From positions 1 through 48,000 of the forward strand of contig JACDFR010000004.1 of assembly GCA_013815685.1 (NCBI GenBank): a stretch of DNA of 48,000 nt, in the 5' to 3' direction. Source of the stretch: Ramlibacter sp. (GTDB lineage Bacteria; Pseudomonadota; Gammaproteobacteria; Burkholderiales; Burkholderiaceae_C). The translations under genes were made by a program, and so were the position numbers. This document shows positions 9,240 to 19,762 of this stretch, piece by piece (within the stretch, counting starts at the first letter, position 1; the number at the start of each line of letters is the position of its first letter). The notes under the pieces were generated by a model. That model worked only from the letters and a program-made list of their open reading frames with translations, searched no databases and had not been told where the DNA came from.

Positions 9240-11435
9240 TCAGGCGGCGGCGCGCTGACGGGCTTCCCGGTTGCGCAGCGGCCAGTCGCCGGCCATGCCC
9301 TGGCAATCATTCAGGTAGCGGCACAGCGCGTCCTCGAGCTTGGGCATCAGCAGATGCCTCTCGCTGGTCAAGGCGGAATAGCGGGGGCGTGCGGCCATAT
9401 GGCCCAGGTCCGAACTCGCGACACCTTCGACCCGGCGCATGTCGAGCGATGCCGCCTCCGCCGCCATCTGCGCGAAACGTGCCCAGCTGACTTCCCCGCG
9501 GTTGGTCAGGTGCCACAGGCCCTGCTCGCCGTCGACCAGCAAGTCCAGCGAGGCCTGGGCCAGGTCGGGCACGTAGGTCGGCGATACGCATTGGTCCTCG
9601 GCGGCACGCCAGCGCTCGCCGCGGCGCAGCAGCTCCAGGCCCTGGGCCACGAAATTGTGCCGGTCCCAGGGCCCGAAGAACGCCGCCGTGCGGATCAGCA
9701 GCGCATCGGGCGTGTGTTGCAGGATGCCGCGCTCGGCCTCGTGCTTGGCCCGGCCATAGGCATTGAGCGGCGCCGGGGTGTCGGTCTCGACATACGGCGA
9801 GGTCTTGGCGCCATCGAACACCAGATCGCTGGAAAAGCTCATGAGGCGAACGCCGCGGCGCCCGCACTCCTGCGCCAGCTGCACCGGGCCCAGCACATTT
9901 TCGCGCCACTGCCGCGGCTCGTGTTCCGCGTCGTCCACCCGCACATAGCCGGCGGTGTTGATGACGGCCCAGGGCTGCCAGCGCTCCAGCGCGGCGGCCA
10001 CCGAGTTCGGATCCGCGATGTCCATGTCGGCCCGCGAGAGCAGCCGGTAAGGCAGCCCGCGCAGTTCGCAAAACCGCGCGAAGGCTTGCCCCAGCGTCCC
10101 CGTGGCCCCGGTGATCAGCAAAGGCCGCCCGGTGACGGGAAGCGCTTCCACGACGCCGTGCGGAGGGTATTCCAGGCGCAGCTCGCGCTGCCACCAGCCG
10201 GGCGATTCGAGTACCGGGCTTTGCGGCGCCTCGCCGTGCGCCAGTTCGCGCGCGAGTTTGGCCAGTGCGGTGGGCCGCGGCGCGCCGGCGCTCACGTCCC
10301 ACAGCCCCGGCTCGTAGTTGCCGATGCGGCGTGTGAGCAGGCTGTCCCAGTCGTAGGTGCCGAAAGCGGCCCATACGGTCACGGCACGCACGTCGCGGCC
10401 TTCGGCGCGGACGGCTTGCGCGGCCTCCCAGGCCTGGTGCAGCCAGCGCAGCTGTTCGTCGCGGGTGCAGCCCAGGTGGGCTTCGGTGATGGCGACCGGG
10501 CACCCGTAGCGCTCGCTGGCCTCGCGCAGGCGGGCGGCAAAGCCACCATTGATACGGCCGTGCACCCGCGCCGATTCCACGTCGACGTACTTGTCGCGCC
10601 CGTTGCCCCCGTGCAGGTGCGCGGGGTAGAGCCAGGTCCTCTCGTCCAGGAAGCGCTCGCTGGTGACGTAGCAGTTGATCCCCACGACATCGGGCGGGCA
10701 AGGCTCGTGCACCAGGTCCTGCAATTCCTGCTCGCTGGCGCCGTGGTTGCGAAGGTACGCCCGCAGCGGATGCTGGGCGTCGATGCGGCCGGCCAGCAGG
10801 TCGAAGCCCAGCCAGCGGCGATGGTTCTCGAACTCCGCCTGATAGCGCAGCCGGGGCGAGCTGTCGATATGGCCCAGGTCATCGGTCTGGATCAACTGTG
10901 CCTGCGGATTGATTTCGCGAATGGCGCGCATCGCCAGCATCGTCGCCCGCACCTGGTTGAGCAGGGCGCGCACGAAGCTGCGGTCGTCGTGGCGGTGCGG
11001 GTACCAGAGCCCGTAGAGCGCGCTGAAACGCGCCGTGGTCAGCGGCTCATTCACGGGCGTATACGCGTCGATGTCCGGGTAGCGTTCGGCCACTGCGCGC
11101 GCGTAGGCGGCCAGCTTTTCGGGGAATTGCGGGTCGAGCAGGCCGGTATGGCGCGGGCCGCTGCCGTGGTGCAGCAACCCCGCGATGACACCCAGCCCGA
11201 GCTCGCGCATGCGGGCGATCCGCTGGTCGCTCCAGCGCCAGTCGAACGCGCCCTCCTCGGGTGACGTGCGCTCCCACAGCAGCGGGAAACGCAGGCGCTT
11301 GGCGCCAATGCCGGCCAGCCGGTCGAGGTCGTCCAGGCGCTGGTGGAAGCCGTTGGAAATCGACTGGTCCTGGAACACATCGCCCACCCGGTTGACGGTG
11401 CACTCGGGACCCGCCCACAACTCGAGCGGCCTCAT
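9240..11435 (-). CDS. GH1-like glycosidase fused to RmlD-like reductase
   Basis: A single 731-residue chain joins two unrelated enzymes. Residues 1 to about 410 resemble a glycoside hydrolase family 1 TIM barrel, with a TPVNEP motif (acid/base candidate E130) and an ITEAH strand (nucleophile candidate E318). From about 436 an NAD(P)-binding Rossmann domain of the dTDP-4-dehydrorhamnose reductase type follows: GATGTLG at 443-449, NTAGYVRVDDAE, and the catalytic YxxxK pair Y560/K564. The frame remains open upstream to 11990 but there it is antisense to glf, so the ATG at 11435 is used. It lies 62 bases downstream of glf on the same strand. The pairing suggests sugar-nucleotide or surface-glycan metabolism. 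Substrate and reaction are not known to me. Confidence 0.8.
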   Translation of the reverse strand: MRPLELWAGPECTVNRVGDVFQDQSISNGFHQRLDDLDRLAGIGAKRLRFPLLWERTSPEEGAFDWRWSDQRIARMRELGLGVIAGLLHHGSGPRHTGLLDPQFPEKLAAYARAVAERYPDIDAYTPVNEPLTTARFSALYGLWYPHRHDDRSFVRALLNQVRATMLAMRAIREINPQAQLIQTDDLGHIDSSPRLRYQAEFENHRRWLGFDLLAGRIDAQHPLRAYLRNHGASEQELQDLVHEPCPPDVVGINCYVTSERFLDERTWLYPAHLHGGNGRDKYVDVESARVHGRINGGFAARLREASERYGCPVAITEAHLGCTRDEQLRWLHQAWEAAQAVRAEGRDVRAVTVWAAFGTYDWDSLLTRRIGNYEPGLWDVSAGAPRPTALAKLARELAHGEAPQSPVLESPGWWQRELRLEYPPHGVVEALPVTGRPLLITGATGTLGQAFARFCELRGLPYRLLSRADMDIADPNSVAAALERWQPWAVINTAGYVRVDDAEHEPRQWRENVLGPVQLAQECGRRGVRLMSFSSDLVFDGAKTSPYVETDTPAPLNAYGRAKHEAERGILQHTPDALLIRTAAFFGPWDRHNFVAQGLELLRRGERWRAAEDQCVSPTYVPDLAQASLDLLVDGEQGLWHLTNRGEVSWARFAQMAAEAASLDMRRVEGVASSDLGHMAARPRYSALTSERHLLMPKLEDALCRYLNDCQGMAGDWPLRNREARQRAAA

Positions 11436-11497
11436 TGGATATCCTGCGCCTTGCAGGCTGCGGGATTGGACTTCGGGACGGCCGTGCGCCTCATCTG

Positions 11498-12721
<1,224 letters not shown>

Positions 12722-12819
12722 TCATTCTCCTGATGCTCGGCAGGGCATGAAACCGCTCCTGTACCGCTGGGGCGAGCGTAGCAAAGGAGGGCCCGGCGCG
12801 GGCAGCGCGTCTCCTCATC

Positions 12820-12837
12820 GGTGCAAGCCTTTGCACC
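12820..12837. repeat. Inverted repeat GGTGCAA-GCCT-TTGCACC
   Basis: Perfect 7-bp arms around a 4-base loop lie about 100 bases upstream of glf. A further TTGCAA follows at 12841-12846. There is no T-run on the minus strand after it, so an operator for glf is as likely as a weak transcript-ending hairpin for metY. Confidence 0.4.
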
Positions 12838-12857
12838 ATGTTGCAAGAGTGACGGAT

Positions 12858-12880
12858 TTACCGCCCGGCGGGTAATTTTT
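12858..12880. terminator. Terminator-like palindrome
   Basis: TTACC and GGTAA flank a GC-rich centre (12858-12875) and TTTTT follows on the plus strand at 12876-12880. On the minus strand, where metY is transcribed, the A-run precedes the stem, so it is not a standard terminator for that gene. It may act poorly or be a binding site. Confidence 0.3.
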
Positions 12881-12902
12881 CCTGCAGAGCGATGGATGCG
12901 CT

Positions 12903-14228
12903 TCAGCGCACGGCCTGACGCAGCGCCTGGTCGATGTCCCAGAGAATGTCGTCCGCGTCCTCGATCCCCACCGACAGGCGGATCATGTCGGGCCGCACGC
13001 CCGCGCGCGCCAGCTCATCCTCGTTCAACTGGCGGTGCGTCGTGGAAGCCGGGTGGATCACCAGGGTCTTGGCATCGCCGATGTTGGCCAGGTGGCTCAG
13101 GAATTCGCAGGCATCGATGAAGCGCTCGCCGGCCCGGGCCGCGTCATCGGTCCGGATGCCGAAGGTGAGGATGCCCGAAGCGCCGGGCCCGCCATCGATG
13201 CTGCGGAACTGCTTTCTCGCCAGCGCGTGATGCGCTGAATCTTCCAGGCCGGGGTAGTTGACCCAGCTCACCAGCGCGTGATCGCGCAGGAACCGCGCCA
13301 CCCGCAGCGCGTTGCGGCAATGCGCCTGCATACGCAGGTGCAAGGTCTCGATGCCCTGCAGGATCAGCCAGGCGTTGAGCGGGGACAGCGAACCGCCAAA
13401 GGTGCGGTTCACCTCCATGCGCGCCTTCATGGTGTAGCCGAAGTCGCCGAACGTCTCGTAGAACTTGATGCCGTGGTAGGCGCGGCTGGGCTCCAGCATC
13501 TCCGGAAACTTGGGCGCCGACAGGGGCGAGCCCCAGTCGAACTTGCCCGATTCGACGACCACGCCCGCCATCGTCGTGCCGTGGCCGCCCAGGTACTTGG
13601 TGGCGCTGTGCACCACGATGTCGGCGCCGAAGGCGAACGGGTTGCACAGGTAGGGGCTGGCCACCGTGTTGTCGATGATGAGGGGCAGGCCTTGCTCGTG
13701 GGCGACCTGGGCCACGGCCTCGATATCCAGCACGTTGACCAGCGGATTGCCCAGCGTCTCGCCATACACGGCCCGGGTGTTGGGCCGGATCGCGCGGCGG
13801 AAGTTGTCCGGGTCTTCCGGGTCGACGAAAGTCGTCTCTATGCCCAGGCGCGAGAAGCCCACGCCCAGCTGGCCGACGCTGCCGCCGTACAAGGTGGAGG
13901 CCGCGACGATGTGGTCGCCGGCCTTGAGGATCGCCAGCAGCGCCGTCATCTGCGCCGCCATGCCGGTGGCGCAGGCCAGCGCGGCCCGGCCGCCCTCCAG
14001 CGAGGCGACGCGCTCTTCCAGCACCGCCACCGTCGGGTTGCTGATGCGGCTGTAGACGTTGCCGAAGGTCTGCAGGTTGAACAGGCTGGCCGCGTGTTCG
14101 GCCGAATCAAAGACGAAACTGGTGGTCTGGTGGATCGGCGTGGCGCGCGCGCCCGTCACAGGATCGGGCGCGGCGCCGGCGTGGATCGCACGTGTTCCGA
14201 AGCCGTAGTTGCGGTCTTTGGCGGACAT
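12903..14228 (-). CDS. metY: O-acetylhomoserine sulfhydrylase
   Basis: This PLP enzyme makes homocysteine from O-acetylhomoserine and sulfide in the direct-sulfhydrylation route to methionine. The 441-residue length is typical for MetY and longer than cystathionine gamma-synthase-type relatives (about 390). Visible motifs are YSRISNPT, the substrate tyrosine region LYGGSVGQ, and the PLP lysine K211 in SATKYLGGHG. The C-terminal LVIHPASTTHRQL is typical of the Cys/Met-metabolism family. MetZ (O-succinylhomoserine) is the nearest alternative but is usually shorter. The start lies one base beyond the stop of the CoA-binding gene upstream, so the two are co-transcribed. Confidence 0.92.
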   Translation of the reverse strand: MSAKDRNYGFGTRAIHAGAAPDPVTGARATPIHQTTSFVFDSAEHAASLFNLQTFGNVYSRISNPTVAVLEERVASLEGGRAALACATGMAAQMTALLAILKAGDHIVAASTLYGGSVGQLGVGFSRLGIETTFVDPEDPDNFRRAIRPNTRAVYGETLGNPLVNVLDIEAVAQVAHEQGLPLIIDNTVASPYLCNPFAFGADIVVHSATKYLGGHGTTMAGVVVESGKFDWGSPLSAPKFPEMLEPSRAYHGIKFYETFGDFGYTMKARMEVNRTFGGSLSPLNAWLILQGIETLHLRMQAHCRNALRVARFLRDHALVSWVNYPGLEDSAHHALARKQFRSIDGGPGASGILTFGIRTDDAARAGERFIDACEFLSHLANIGDAKTLVIHPASTTHRQLNEDELARAGVRPDMIRLSVGIEDADDILWDIDQALRQAVR

Positions 14229-14229
14229 A

Positions 14230-14706
14230 TCAATAGGGTAGCTGTTGGGCGCGGCGCGACGAGATCACCTTGGTGTTGACGCCGGCCCAGCCGAGGCCGC
14301 CGAACAGGCGCGCGTGCTCGATCTTTACGCAGCGGTCCATCACCACGTCCAGTCCCGCGGTCCTGGCCTTGGCCGCCGATGCTTCATGGATCACGCCGAT
14401 CTGCATCCAGAGGCAGCGCGCGCCGACGGCGATGGCTTCATGGGCGACGGGCGGGATCTCCTCGCTCTTGCGAAAGCAGTCCACCATGTCGATGCGATGG
14501 TCGGCCGCTGCGGCCGTCACGCTGGGATAGCAACGCTCGCCCAGGATGCCCGCGGCCGTGGGGTTGACCGGGATGATCTTGTAGCCATGCCCCTGCATGT
14601 ACTTGGCCGCGAAGAAACTGGGACGGTGCCATTGCGGCGACAGGCCCACCACGGCGACCGTCTTGCAGCTGCCGAGAATGCGCCGCAGTTCGCTGATCGT
14701 GTTCAT
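14230..14706 (-). CDS. CoA-binding domain protein (YccU-like)
   Basis: This 158-residue single-domain protein has the CoA-binding Rossmann fold seen in YccU and in the N-terminus of acyl-CoA synthetases (NDP forming): TVAVVGLSPQ near the N-terminus, GYKIIPVNP, and later CLWMQIGV and VMDRCVKIEHARL. The role of the stand-alone domain is not established; it probably binds CoA or a related nucleotide. It is one base upstream of metY and 28 bases downstream of the thioredoxin-fold gene, so it may sit in the middle of a four-gene sulfur/redox operon. Confidence 0.85.
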   Translation of the reverse strand: MNTISELRRILGSCKTVAVVGLSPQWHRPSFFAAKYMQGHGYKIIPVNPTAAGILGERCYPSVTAAAADHRIDMVDCFRKSEEIPPVAHEAIAVGARCLWMQIGVIHEASAAKARTAGLDVVMDRCVKIEHARLFGGLGWAGVNTKVISSRRAQQLPY

Positions 14707-14734
14707 CGGTCCAGTTTACTGGAGACCGGCGCGC

Positions 14735-15343
14735 TCAGCTCTTATACTTGATCGAGCAGCCATACGGGCGCGTCGCGGCCGCGGAAACCGGCTTGCCCGC
14801 CAGCGCTTCGCCCAGGCCCTGGCGCACGTAGTTGACGGCCTTCTTGATGTCGTCCGGGTCGCTGGAGGCGATGCTGTCGATGCCGCCCGCGTAGATCAGC
14901 TGGCCTTTCGGATCGACGATGTACATGTGCGGCGTGGTGCGCGCGCCGTAGGTCTTGCCGGCCGTTCCCTCTTCATCCATCAGCACCGCGCTGGGCTGGG
15001 CCTTGCGCTCGTTCTGCCAGGCCACCAGTTTGGCGGGCTCCAGGTAATCGGAAGCGGACTTTTCGGTGGAATTGATCGACAGCCAGACCACGCCCTTGCC
15101 CGTGGCCTCTTTCTGCGTGGCGGGCATGTTGCCGCTGTCGTAGTGCTTGCGCACGTAGGGGCAGCCGGGATTGGTCCACTCCAGCACCACATGCTTGCCG
15201 CGGTAATCGCTGAGCTTCACGGTTTTGCCGCTGGCGTCCTTGAGGGTGAATTCCGGCGCGGCTTGGCCCACGGCCGGCGCGGCATGGGCCGACACGGCAA
15301 ACAGGGCGGCAAAAGCGAGAATGGTCCGGCGCAACAATTTCAT
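14735..15343 (-). CDS. Exported thioredoxin-fold (AhpC/TSA-type) protein
   Basis: The 202-residue product begins with a Sec signal peptide (MKLLRRTILAFAALFAVSAHA, cleavage about residue 21), so the domain works in the periplasm. The redoxin/AhpC-TSA core follows: PEFTLKDASGKTV, then NPGCPYVRKHY carrying a single redox cysteine (CPYV rather than CxxC), and ARTTPHMYIVDPKG with the cis-proline region. One more cysteine is near the C-terminus (YGCSIKYK). It starts 9 bases after the DsbD-like gene, so that protein is the likely electron donor. The target is unknown. It might be a thiol peroxidase or a reductase for a periplasmic thiol protein. Confidence 0.8.
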   Translation of the reverse strand: MKLLRRTILAFAALFAVSAHAAPAVGQAAPEFTLKDASGKTVKLSDYRGKHVVLEWTNPGCPYVRKHYDSGNMPATQKEATGKGVVWLSINSTEKSASDYLEPAKLVAWQNERKAQPSAVLMDEEGTAGKTYGARTTPHMYIVDPKGQLIYAGGIDSIASSDPDDIKKAVNYVRQGLGEALAGKPVSAAATRPYGCSIKYKS

Positions 15344-15352
15344 GATCGGCTC

Positions 15353-17482
15353 CTAGAGTTTGGCAATGGCTGAACGCATTTCCTCCACCCCCAGCACTTC
15401 GGACAGCACCACCGGCGCGCTGCCTTTCTTGTAGAACACGTAGACCGGCACGCCGTTGCGGCCGAGCTCGGCCAGCGCGGCCGTGATCGCCGGATCGCGC
15501 CGGGTCCAGTCGGCGCGCAGCAAGGCGACCTTTTTGGCGGCGAGGTCGGCAAGCACATCCTGGTGCGCCAGCGTGGTCTTCTTGTTGTACTGGCAAGTCA
15601 CGCACCAGGCCGCGGTGAAATCCACGAACACCGGTTGGCCGGAAGCGAGCAGCTGGTCGACACGGCCGGGCTCCCAGGCAGCCCATGGCCCGAGCTCATG
15701 GCCTGCGATCTGCTGCGCCGGTGTTTTCGTGATGTTGGGACCCGCGGCCCAACCCAGCAGCGCGAGCGAGGCCAGCGAGATCGAGGCCAACACCGTCCGT
15801 GCCCGGCCGCGCAGGGTCAGTGCCCACACCAGCATGCTCAGGGCCACCAGCAACACCAGCAACGCGCCGGCGCCGTCGATGCCGCTTTGCTGGCCCAGCA
15901 CCCACACCAGCCAGGCCACGGTGGCGAACATCGGAAAGGCCATGAGCTTGCGGAAGGTGTCCATCCACGGCCCCGGCCGCGGCAGCAGCCGCGCGACGGC
16001 GGGCACCCAGCTGGCCGCCAGGTACGGCAGCGCCATTCCGATGCCGATGGCGGCGAAGACCAGCAGCGCCTGCACGGCGGGCAGGCCGATCGCCAGGCCG
16101 AGCGAGGCCCCCATGAAGGGGGCCGTGCAGGGAGAGGCGATCGCCACGGCCAGCACGCCGGAGACGAAGGAGTTGGCCACGGGGTGGCGCGCTTCCATCG
16201 AGGCGACGCCCGAGGGCAGGAAGGCGCCGAACTCGAACAGGCCGGCCAGGTTGAGGCCGATCAGGGTGAACAGCGCCGCCAGCGCCGCGACCACCGCCGG
16301 GGATTGGAGCTGGAAGCCCCAGCCGAGCTGCTCGCCCGTGGCGCGCAAGGCCAGCATCAAGGCGCCCAGCGCCGCGAAAGAAACCACCACACCGGCGGTG
16401 TAAGCCAGGCCGCCCAGGCGGTGGCCGCGCCGGTCATCGGCGTGGCGGGTGAAGCCCGCCACCTTGATCGCCAGAATCGGGAACACGCAGGGCATGAGGT
16501 TGAGAAGCAGGCCGCCCAGCAGGGCGCCGAGCAAGGCGGCGGTGAAGGTCAGCGAGGAGGACGGCGGCGTCCCTGCCGCGGCATTGCGGCGCAGCGCCGA
16601 TTCCAATGCCGGGGATACGCCTGTGGAAGCGGCCACTGCCGGCCATGTGCCCAGCACCCGCGCCTCGGCGCGCCAGCCCTGCCCGCCCGCGGCCAGCACG
16701 ATGGGCATGACCGCCGGGCTCTGGCTGCGCTGTGCCGACACGGGCACCCGCGCGGTCCAGGTATCGCCTTGCCAGGCCTGCGTCCAGGGCGCCGCAGTTT
16801 CGATCACCTCGCCGGTTTCAGGGAAAAATTCCAGCGTCTCGCCGCGCAGGGCGGCGGGTAGGCCGGCAACGCTCAGCTGCAGGGCATTGCCGTCGATCTC
16901 TACCCGGCTTTCGCCGGTGACGGGCCGGGGTTGGCTGTCGAAGCTGGCCTGGAAGGCCGCGGCGTGCAGCGCCGTGGTGCTGCGGACCGGGATCCTGAGC
17001 GCGAATTCGCCTTCCTCCGGGATGCACTCCTTGCGGCAGATCAGCCACTGGGCCTTGAGCTTGACCTCCAGTTCGCTGGACAGGAGCGAAGGCTTGAAGT
17101 CCGGCGTGATGGTCAACGGCACCGGCAACAGCACGGTGCCTTCGTAGCCGTAATTGGCCAGCGTGCCGATGGGGATTTTCTTGGGCACCGGCCAGGCGAT
17201 GTCGCCGGCCACGACGCCCGGCGGCAAGGTCCATTGCAGCTGCGTGGGCAGACCCGAGTCGCCCGAGTTTTTCCAGTAGGTGTGCCACTCGGGCTGGTGC
17301 GCCAGCTGCAGGCCGACCCACACCTGGCTGCCCGCAGCCAGGCCCTGCGGGGCATGCGCCAGCAGTTCGGCGCGTGCCCGCTCGGTGGTGACGACGCTCC
17401 TGGCCGGTTGCGCTGCGGCCGCGCCGGACAGCACAAGAGCAGCCGCCAAGGCGACGGCGGGCAGGAAGCGGGAGAGGAGCAT
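15353..17482 (-). CDS. DsbD-family protein-disulfide reductase
   Basis: DsbD-type proteins pass electrons from cytoplasmic thioredoxin through the membrane to periplasmic thiol proteins. The chain of about 709 residues has a signal peptide (LPAVALAAALVLSGAAAA) and a large periplasmic N-terminal domain of the DsbC-like/ScsB kind (WHTYWKNSGDSGLPT, CRKECIPEEGEF). A DsbD transmembrane core with eight or so hydrophobic segments follows (LLNLMPCVFPILAIK, ASPCTAPFMG, each with the core cysteine). The C-terminal thioredoxin domain carries WCVTC near residues 627-631. A GTG directly precedes the ATG used here and could be the start instead; no strong SD separates them. It heads the run to the thioredoxin-fold, CoA-binding and metY genes. 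Confidence 0.9.
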   Translation of the reverse strand: MLLSRFLPAVALAAALVLSGAAAAQPARSVVTTERARAELLAHAPQGLAAGSQVWVGLQLAHQPEWHTYWKNSGDSGLPTQLQWTLPPGVVAGDIAWPVPKKIPIGTLANYGYEGTVLLPVPLTITPDFKPSLLSSELEVKLKAQWLICRKECIPEEGEFALRIPVRSTTALHAAAFQASFDSQPRPVTGESRVEIDGNALQLSVAGLPAALRGETLEFFPETGEVIETAAPWTQAWQGDTWTARVPVSAQRSQSPAVMPIVLAAGGQGWRAEARVLGTWPAVAASTGVSPALESALRRNAAAGTPPSSSLTFTAALLGALLGGLLLNLMPCVFPILAIKVAGFTRHADDRRGHRLGGLAYTAGVVVSFAALGALMLALRATGEQLGWGFQLQSPAVVAALAALFTLIGLNLAGLFEFGAFLPSGVASMEARHPVANSFVSGVLAVAIASPCTAPFMGASLGLAIGLPAVQALLVFAAIGIGMALPYLAASWVPAVARLLPRPGPWMDTFRKLMAFPMFATVAWLVWVLGQQSGIDGAGALLVLLVALSMLVWALTLRGRARTVLASISLASLALLGWAAGPNITKTPAQQIAGHELGPWAAWEPGRVDQLLASGQPVFVDFTAAWCVTCQYNKKTTLAHQDVLADLAAKKVALLRADWTRRDPAITAALAELGRNGVPVYVFYKKGSAPVVLSEVLGVEEMRSAIAKL

Positions 17483-17519
17483 CACGATCTGTGAGCTCGG
17501 CCACGGAGGCGAAGTTCCT

Positions 17520-18260
17520 TCATGCGAAGCCCAGCACGACGCGGCGGGTGGACGCGCTCTTCTTTTCGATCCTGGTCACCACCACCGCGCCGATCTCGGC
17601 CGTGTTGGCGACATGGGTGCCGCCGCAGGGCTGCAAGTCGACGTGTTCATCGCTGCCGATGCGGATCGTGCGGATCCGGCCGCTCCCGCGCGGCGGCTGC
17701 ACCGACATGCTCTTGACCAGGGCGGGGTTGGCGTCCAGCTCCTCGTCCGTGATCGAGCTCACGGCCACCGGAAGGCCGGCCGCGACCAGGCGCGCGATGC
17801 CCTGGGTCAGCGCTTCCTTGTCCAGGGGATCGGTCATGTTGAAGTCCAGCCGCGCATAGTCGGTCGTGATCGAGCAGCCGTTCACCAGCTGCGGCACCAG
17901 GTTGCACAAGAGGTGCGTGGCGGTGTGAAAGCGCATCAGCCGGTGGCGGCGCTGCCAGTCGACGCGCGCCGTCACGCTGTCGCCGGGCTGCAGGCTCGAA
18001 AGCAGCGCCTCCTGGCTGGGGGCGGGCAGGTGGCAGATACCGGAAGTGACCCTGCCGTCGGCGTCCTTGGCCTTGCGGGTATCGCAGATCGCCAGCTCCT
18101 CCCCCGAGGGCAACACCAGCACACCGCTGTCTCCGGCCTGGCCACCCCCCAGGGGGTAGAAGACCGTGCGGTTCAGCACGATGCCCTGGTCGCCCATGGC
18201 GGCGACGGTGGCGGTGCAGTCCTTCAGGTAGGCGTTTTCGCGGAAAAGCTCTTGAGTCAT
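17520..18260 (-). CDS. AlaX-type alanyl-tRNA editing hydrolase
   Basis: Free-standing AlaX proteins hydrolyse Ser-tRNA(Ala) or Gly-tRNA(Ala) made by mistake. The 246-residue protein corresponds to the AlaRS editing domain: [13 protein letters not shown], the zinc-binding HxxxH pair H112/H116 (FHTATH) and the CxxxH pair C212/H216 (PCGGTH). The frame is open upstream to 18533, but the extension overlaps the divergent lipoprotein gene and has no domain similarity; the ATG at 18260 gives the normal N-terminus. The start-to-start distance to the divergent gene is 37 bases. Confidence 0.92.
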   Translation of the reverse strand: MTQELFRENAYLKDCTATVAAMGDQGIVLNRTVFYPLGGGQAGDSGVLVLPSGEELAICDTRKAKDADGRVTSGICHLPAPSQEALLSSLQPGDSVTARVDWQRRHRLMRFHTATHLLCNLVPQLVNGCSITTDYARLDFNMTDPLDKEALTQGIARLVAAGLPVAVSSITDEELDANPALVKSMSVQPPRGSGRIRTIRIGSDEHVDLQPCGGTHVANTAEIGAVVVTRIEKKSASTRRVVLGFA

Positions 18261-18297
18261 CCACGCATTTTGGCGGTTTCCGCCTACAGACGCGCAA

Positions 18298-19638
18298 ATG
18301 AGCCAATTCCAGACTTCCAGGTCCATGCTTTTGCGACTCCCGAGTATCCTGGCTTGCACGTTTCTGGCGGCGTCCTGCGGCGACACGGCGAGGCTGCCGC
18401 CCGGGGCGGGCGAAGGCTCCCATCCCACGCTGCCGCCGCCCGTCAAGCGCCTGATTCCGACGGTGAACATCGCACCCGCCCAGGGCTGGCCCGAGGGGGT
18501 GACGCCCGCCGCCCCGGCCGGCTTCAGGCTCACGGCGCTGGCGCGCGAGCTGGACCATCCGCGCTGGCTCTACGTTCTTCCCAACGGCGATGTGCTGGTG
18601 GCCGAGAGCAACAAACCCGCGCCGCCACTCGAGCAGCAACCCAAGGGGATCAAGGCCTGGGTGATGAAGATGGTGATGAATCGCGCAGGCGCGGGCACGC
18701 CCAGCGCCGACCGCGTGACGCTGCTGCGGGATGCCGACGGCGATGGCGTCGCGGAGCTCAGGAGCGTCTTCATCGACAAGCTGCATTCGCCGTTCGGCAT
18801 GGCACTGGTGGGCGACAGCCTGTACGTGGCCAACGCCGACGCCGTGGTTCGCTTTCCCTACCTGCCGGGGCAGACCCGGATCACCGCGGCCGGCGTCAAG
18901 CTCGCCGACTTGCCCGCGGGGATCAACCACCACTGGACCAAGAACATCATCGCCAGCCGCGACGGCAACAAGCTCTATGCCACCGTGGGCTCCAACAGCA
19001 ACGTGGCCGAGCGCGGCCTGGCCGCCGAAGAGGGGCGCGCCGCCATCTGGGAGATCGACCGCGCCAGCGGCGACAAACGCCTGTTCGCCAGCGGCCTGCG
19101 CAACCCCAACGGCCTGGGCTGGGAGGCGAAAACCGGTGCGTTGTGGACCGTCGTGAATGAGCGCGACGAGCTGGGCAGCGACCTGGTGCCCGACTACCTG
19201 ACGTCGGTGAAGGACGGCGGCTTCTATGGCTGGCCATGGAGTTATTGGGGCGGGCATGTGGACGAGCGCGTGCAGCCCGCGCAACCCGACAAGGTGGCGA
19301 AGTCGCTGGTGCCGGACTATGCGCTGGGAAACCACGTGGCGCCGCTGGGCATGGCCTTTTCCGACGGGCGCATGCCGGCGCCCTTTGCGAACGGCGCCTT
19401 CGTCGGCGAGCACGGGTCCTGGAACCGGCAGCCGCACAGCGGCTACAAGGTCACTTTCGTGCCCTTCGCGGACGGCAAGCCGGCCGGCGGCAAGATCGAT
19501 TTCCTCGGCGGCTTCCTCAGTGCGCAGGGAAAGGCCTATGGGCGGCCCGTCGGTGTCGCGCTGGACTCGCGCGGAGCGCTGCTGGTCGCCGACGACGTGG
19601 GCAACGTGGTCTGGCGCGTGCTGCCCGTGGGCCGCTGA
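18298..19638 (+). CDS. Sorbosone dehydrogenase-like beta-propeller lipoprotein
   Basis: The 446-residue protein resembles the PQQ-dependent sugar dehydrogenase / L-sorbosone dehydrogenase family, a six-bladed beta-propeller. Conserved parts include [48 protein letters not shown], and [10 protein letters not shown] near the C-terminus. A signal peptide ending AASC (about residue 27) looks like a weak lipoprotein cleavage site, placing it in the periplasm. The start at 18298 gives a short basic N-region; the internal ATG at MLLRLPS is also possible. Substrate and cofactor cannot be fixed from the sequence. It stands alone on the plus strand. Confidence 0.83.
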   Translation: MSQFQTSRSMLLRLPSILACTFLAASCGDTARLPPGAGEGSHPTLPPPVKRLIPTVNIAPAQGWPEGVTPAAPAGFRLTALARELDHPRWLYVLPNGDVLVAESNKPAPPLEQQPKGIKAWVMKMVMNRAGAGTPSADRVTLLRDADGDGVAELRSVFIDKLHSPFGMALVGDSLYVANADAVVRFPYLPGQTRITAAGVKLADLPAGINHHWTKNIIASRDGNKLYATVGSNSNVAERGLAAEEGRAAIWEIDRASGDKRLFASGLRNPNGLGWEAKTGALWTVVNERDELGSDLVPDYLTSVKDGGFYGWPWSYWGGHVDERVQPAQPDKVAKSLVPDYALGNHVAPLGMAFSDGRMPAPFANGAFVGEHGSWNRQPHSGYKVTFVPFADGKPAGGKIDFLGGFLSAQGKAYGRPVGVALDSRGALLVADDVGNVVWRVLPVGR

Positions 19639-19762
19639 GGCCCAAGGCCAGGATTCTTACCGGGCAAGCTGGGCCTTGTCCGACACGGCGGTACAGCCGT
19701 TCGACTCACCATCCGGGTTTTACAGGGCGCGGCAACGCACTCGAAACCGCAGGAGGTCCTAC

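Noticed and set aside
18261..18533. Upstream extension of the AlaX frame
   Set aside because: Overlaps the divergent lipoprotein gene and has no editing-domain similarity.
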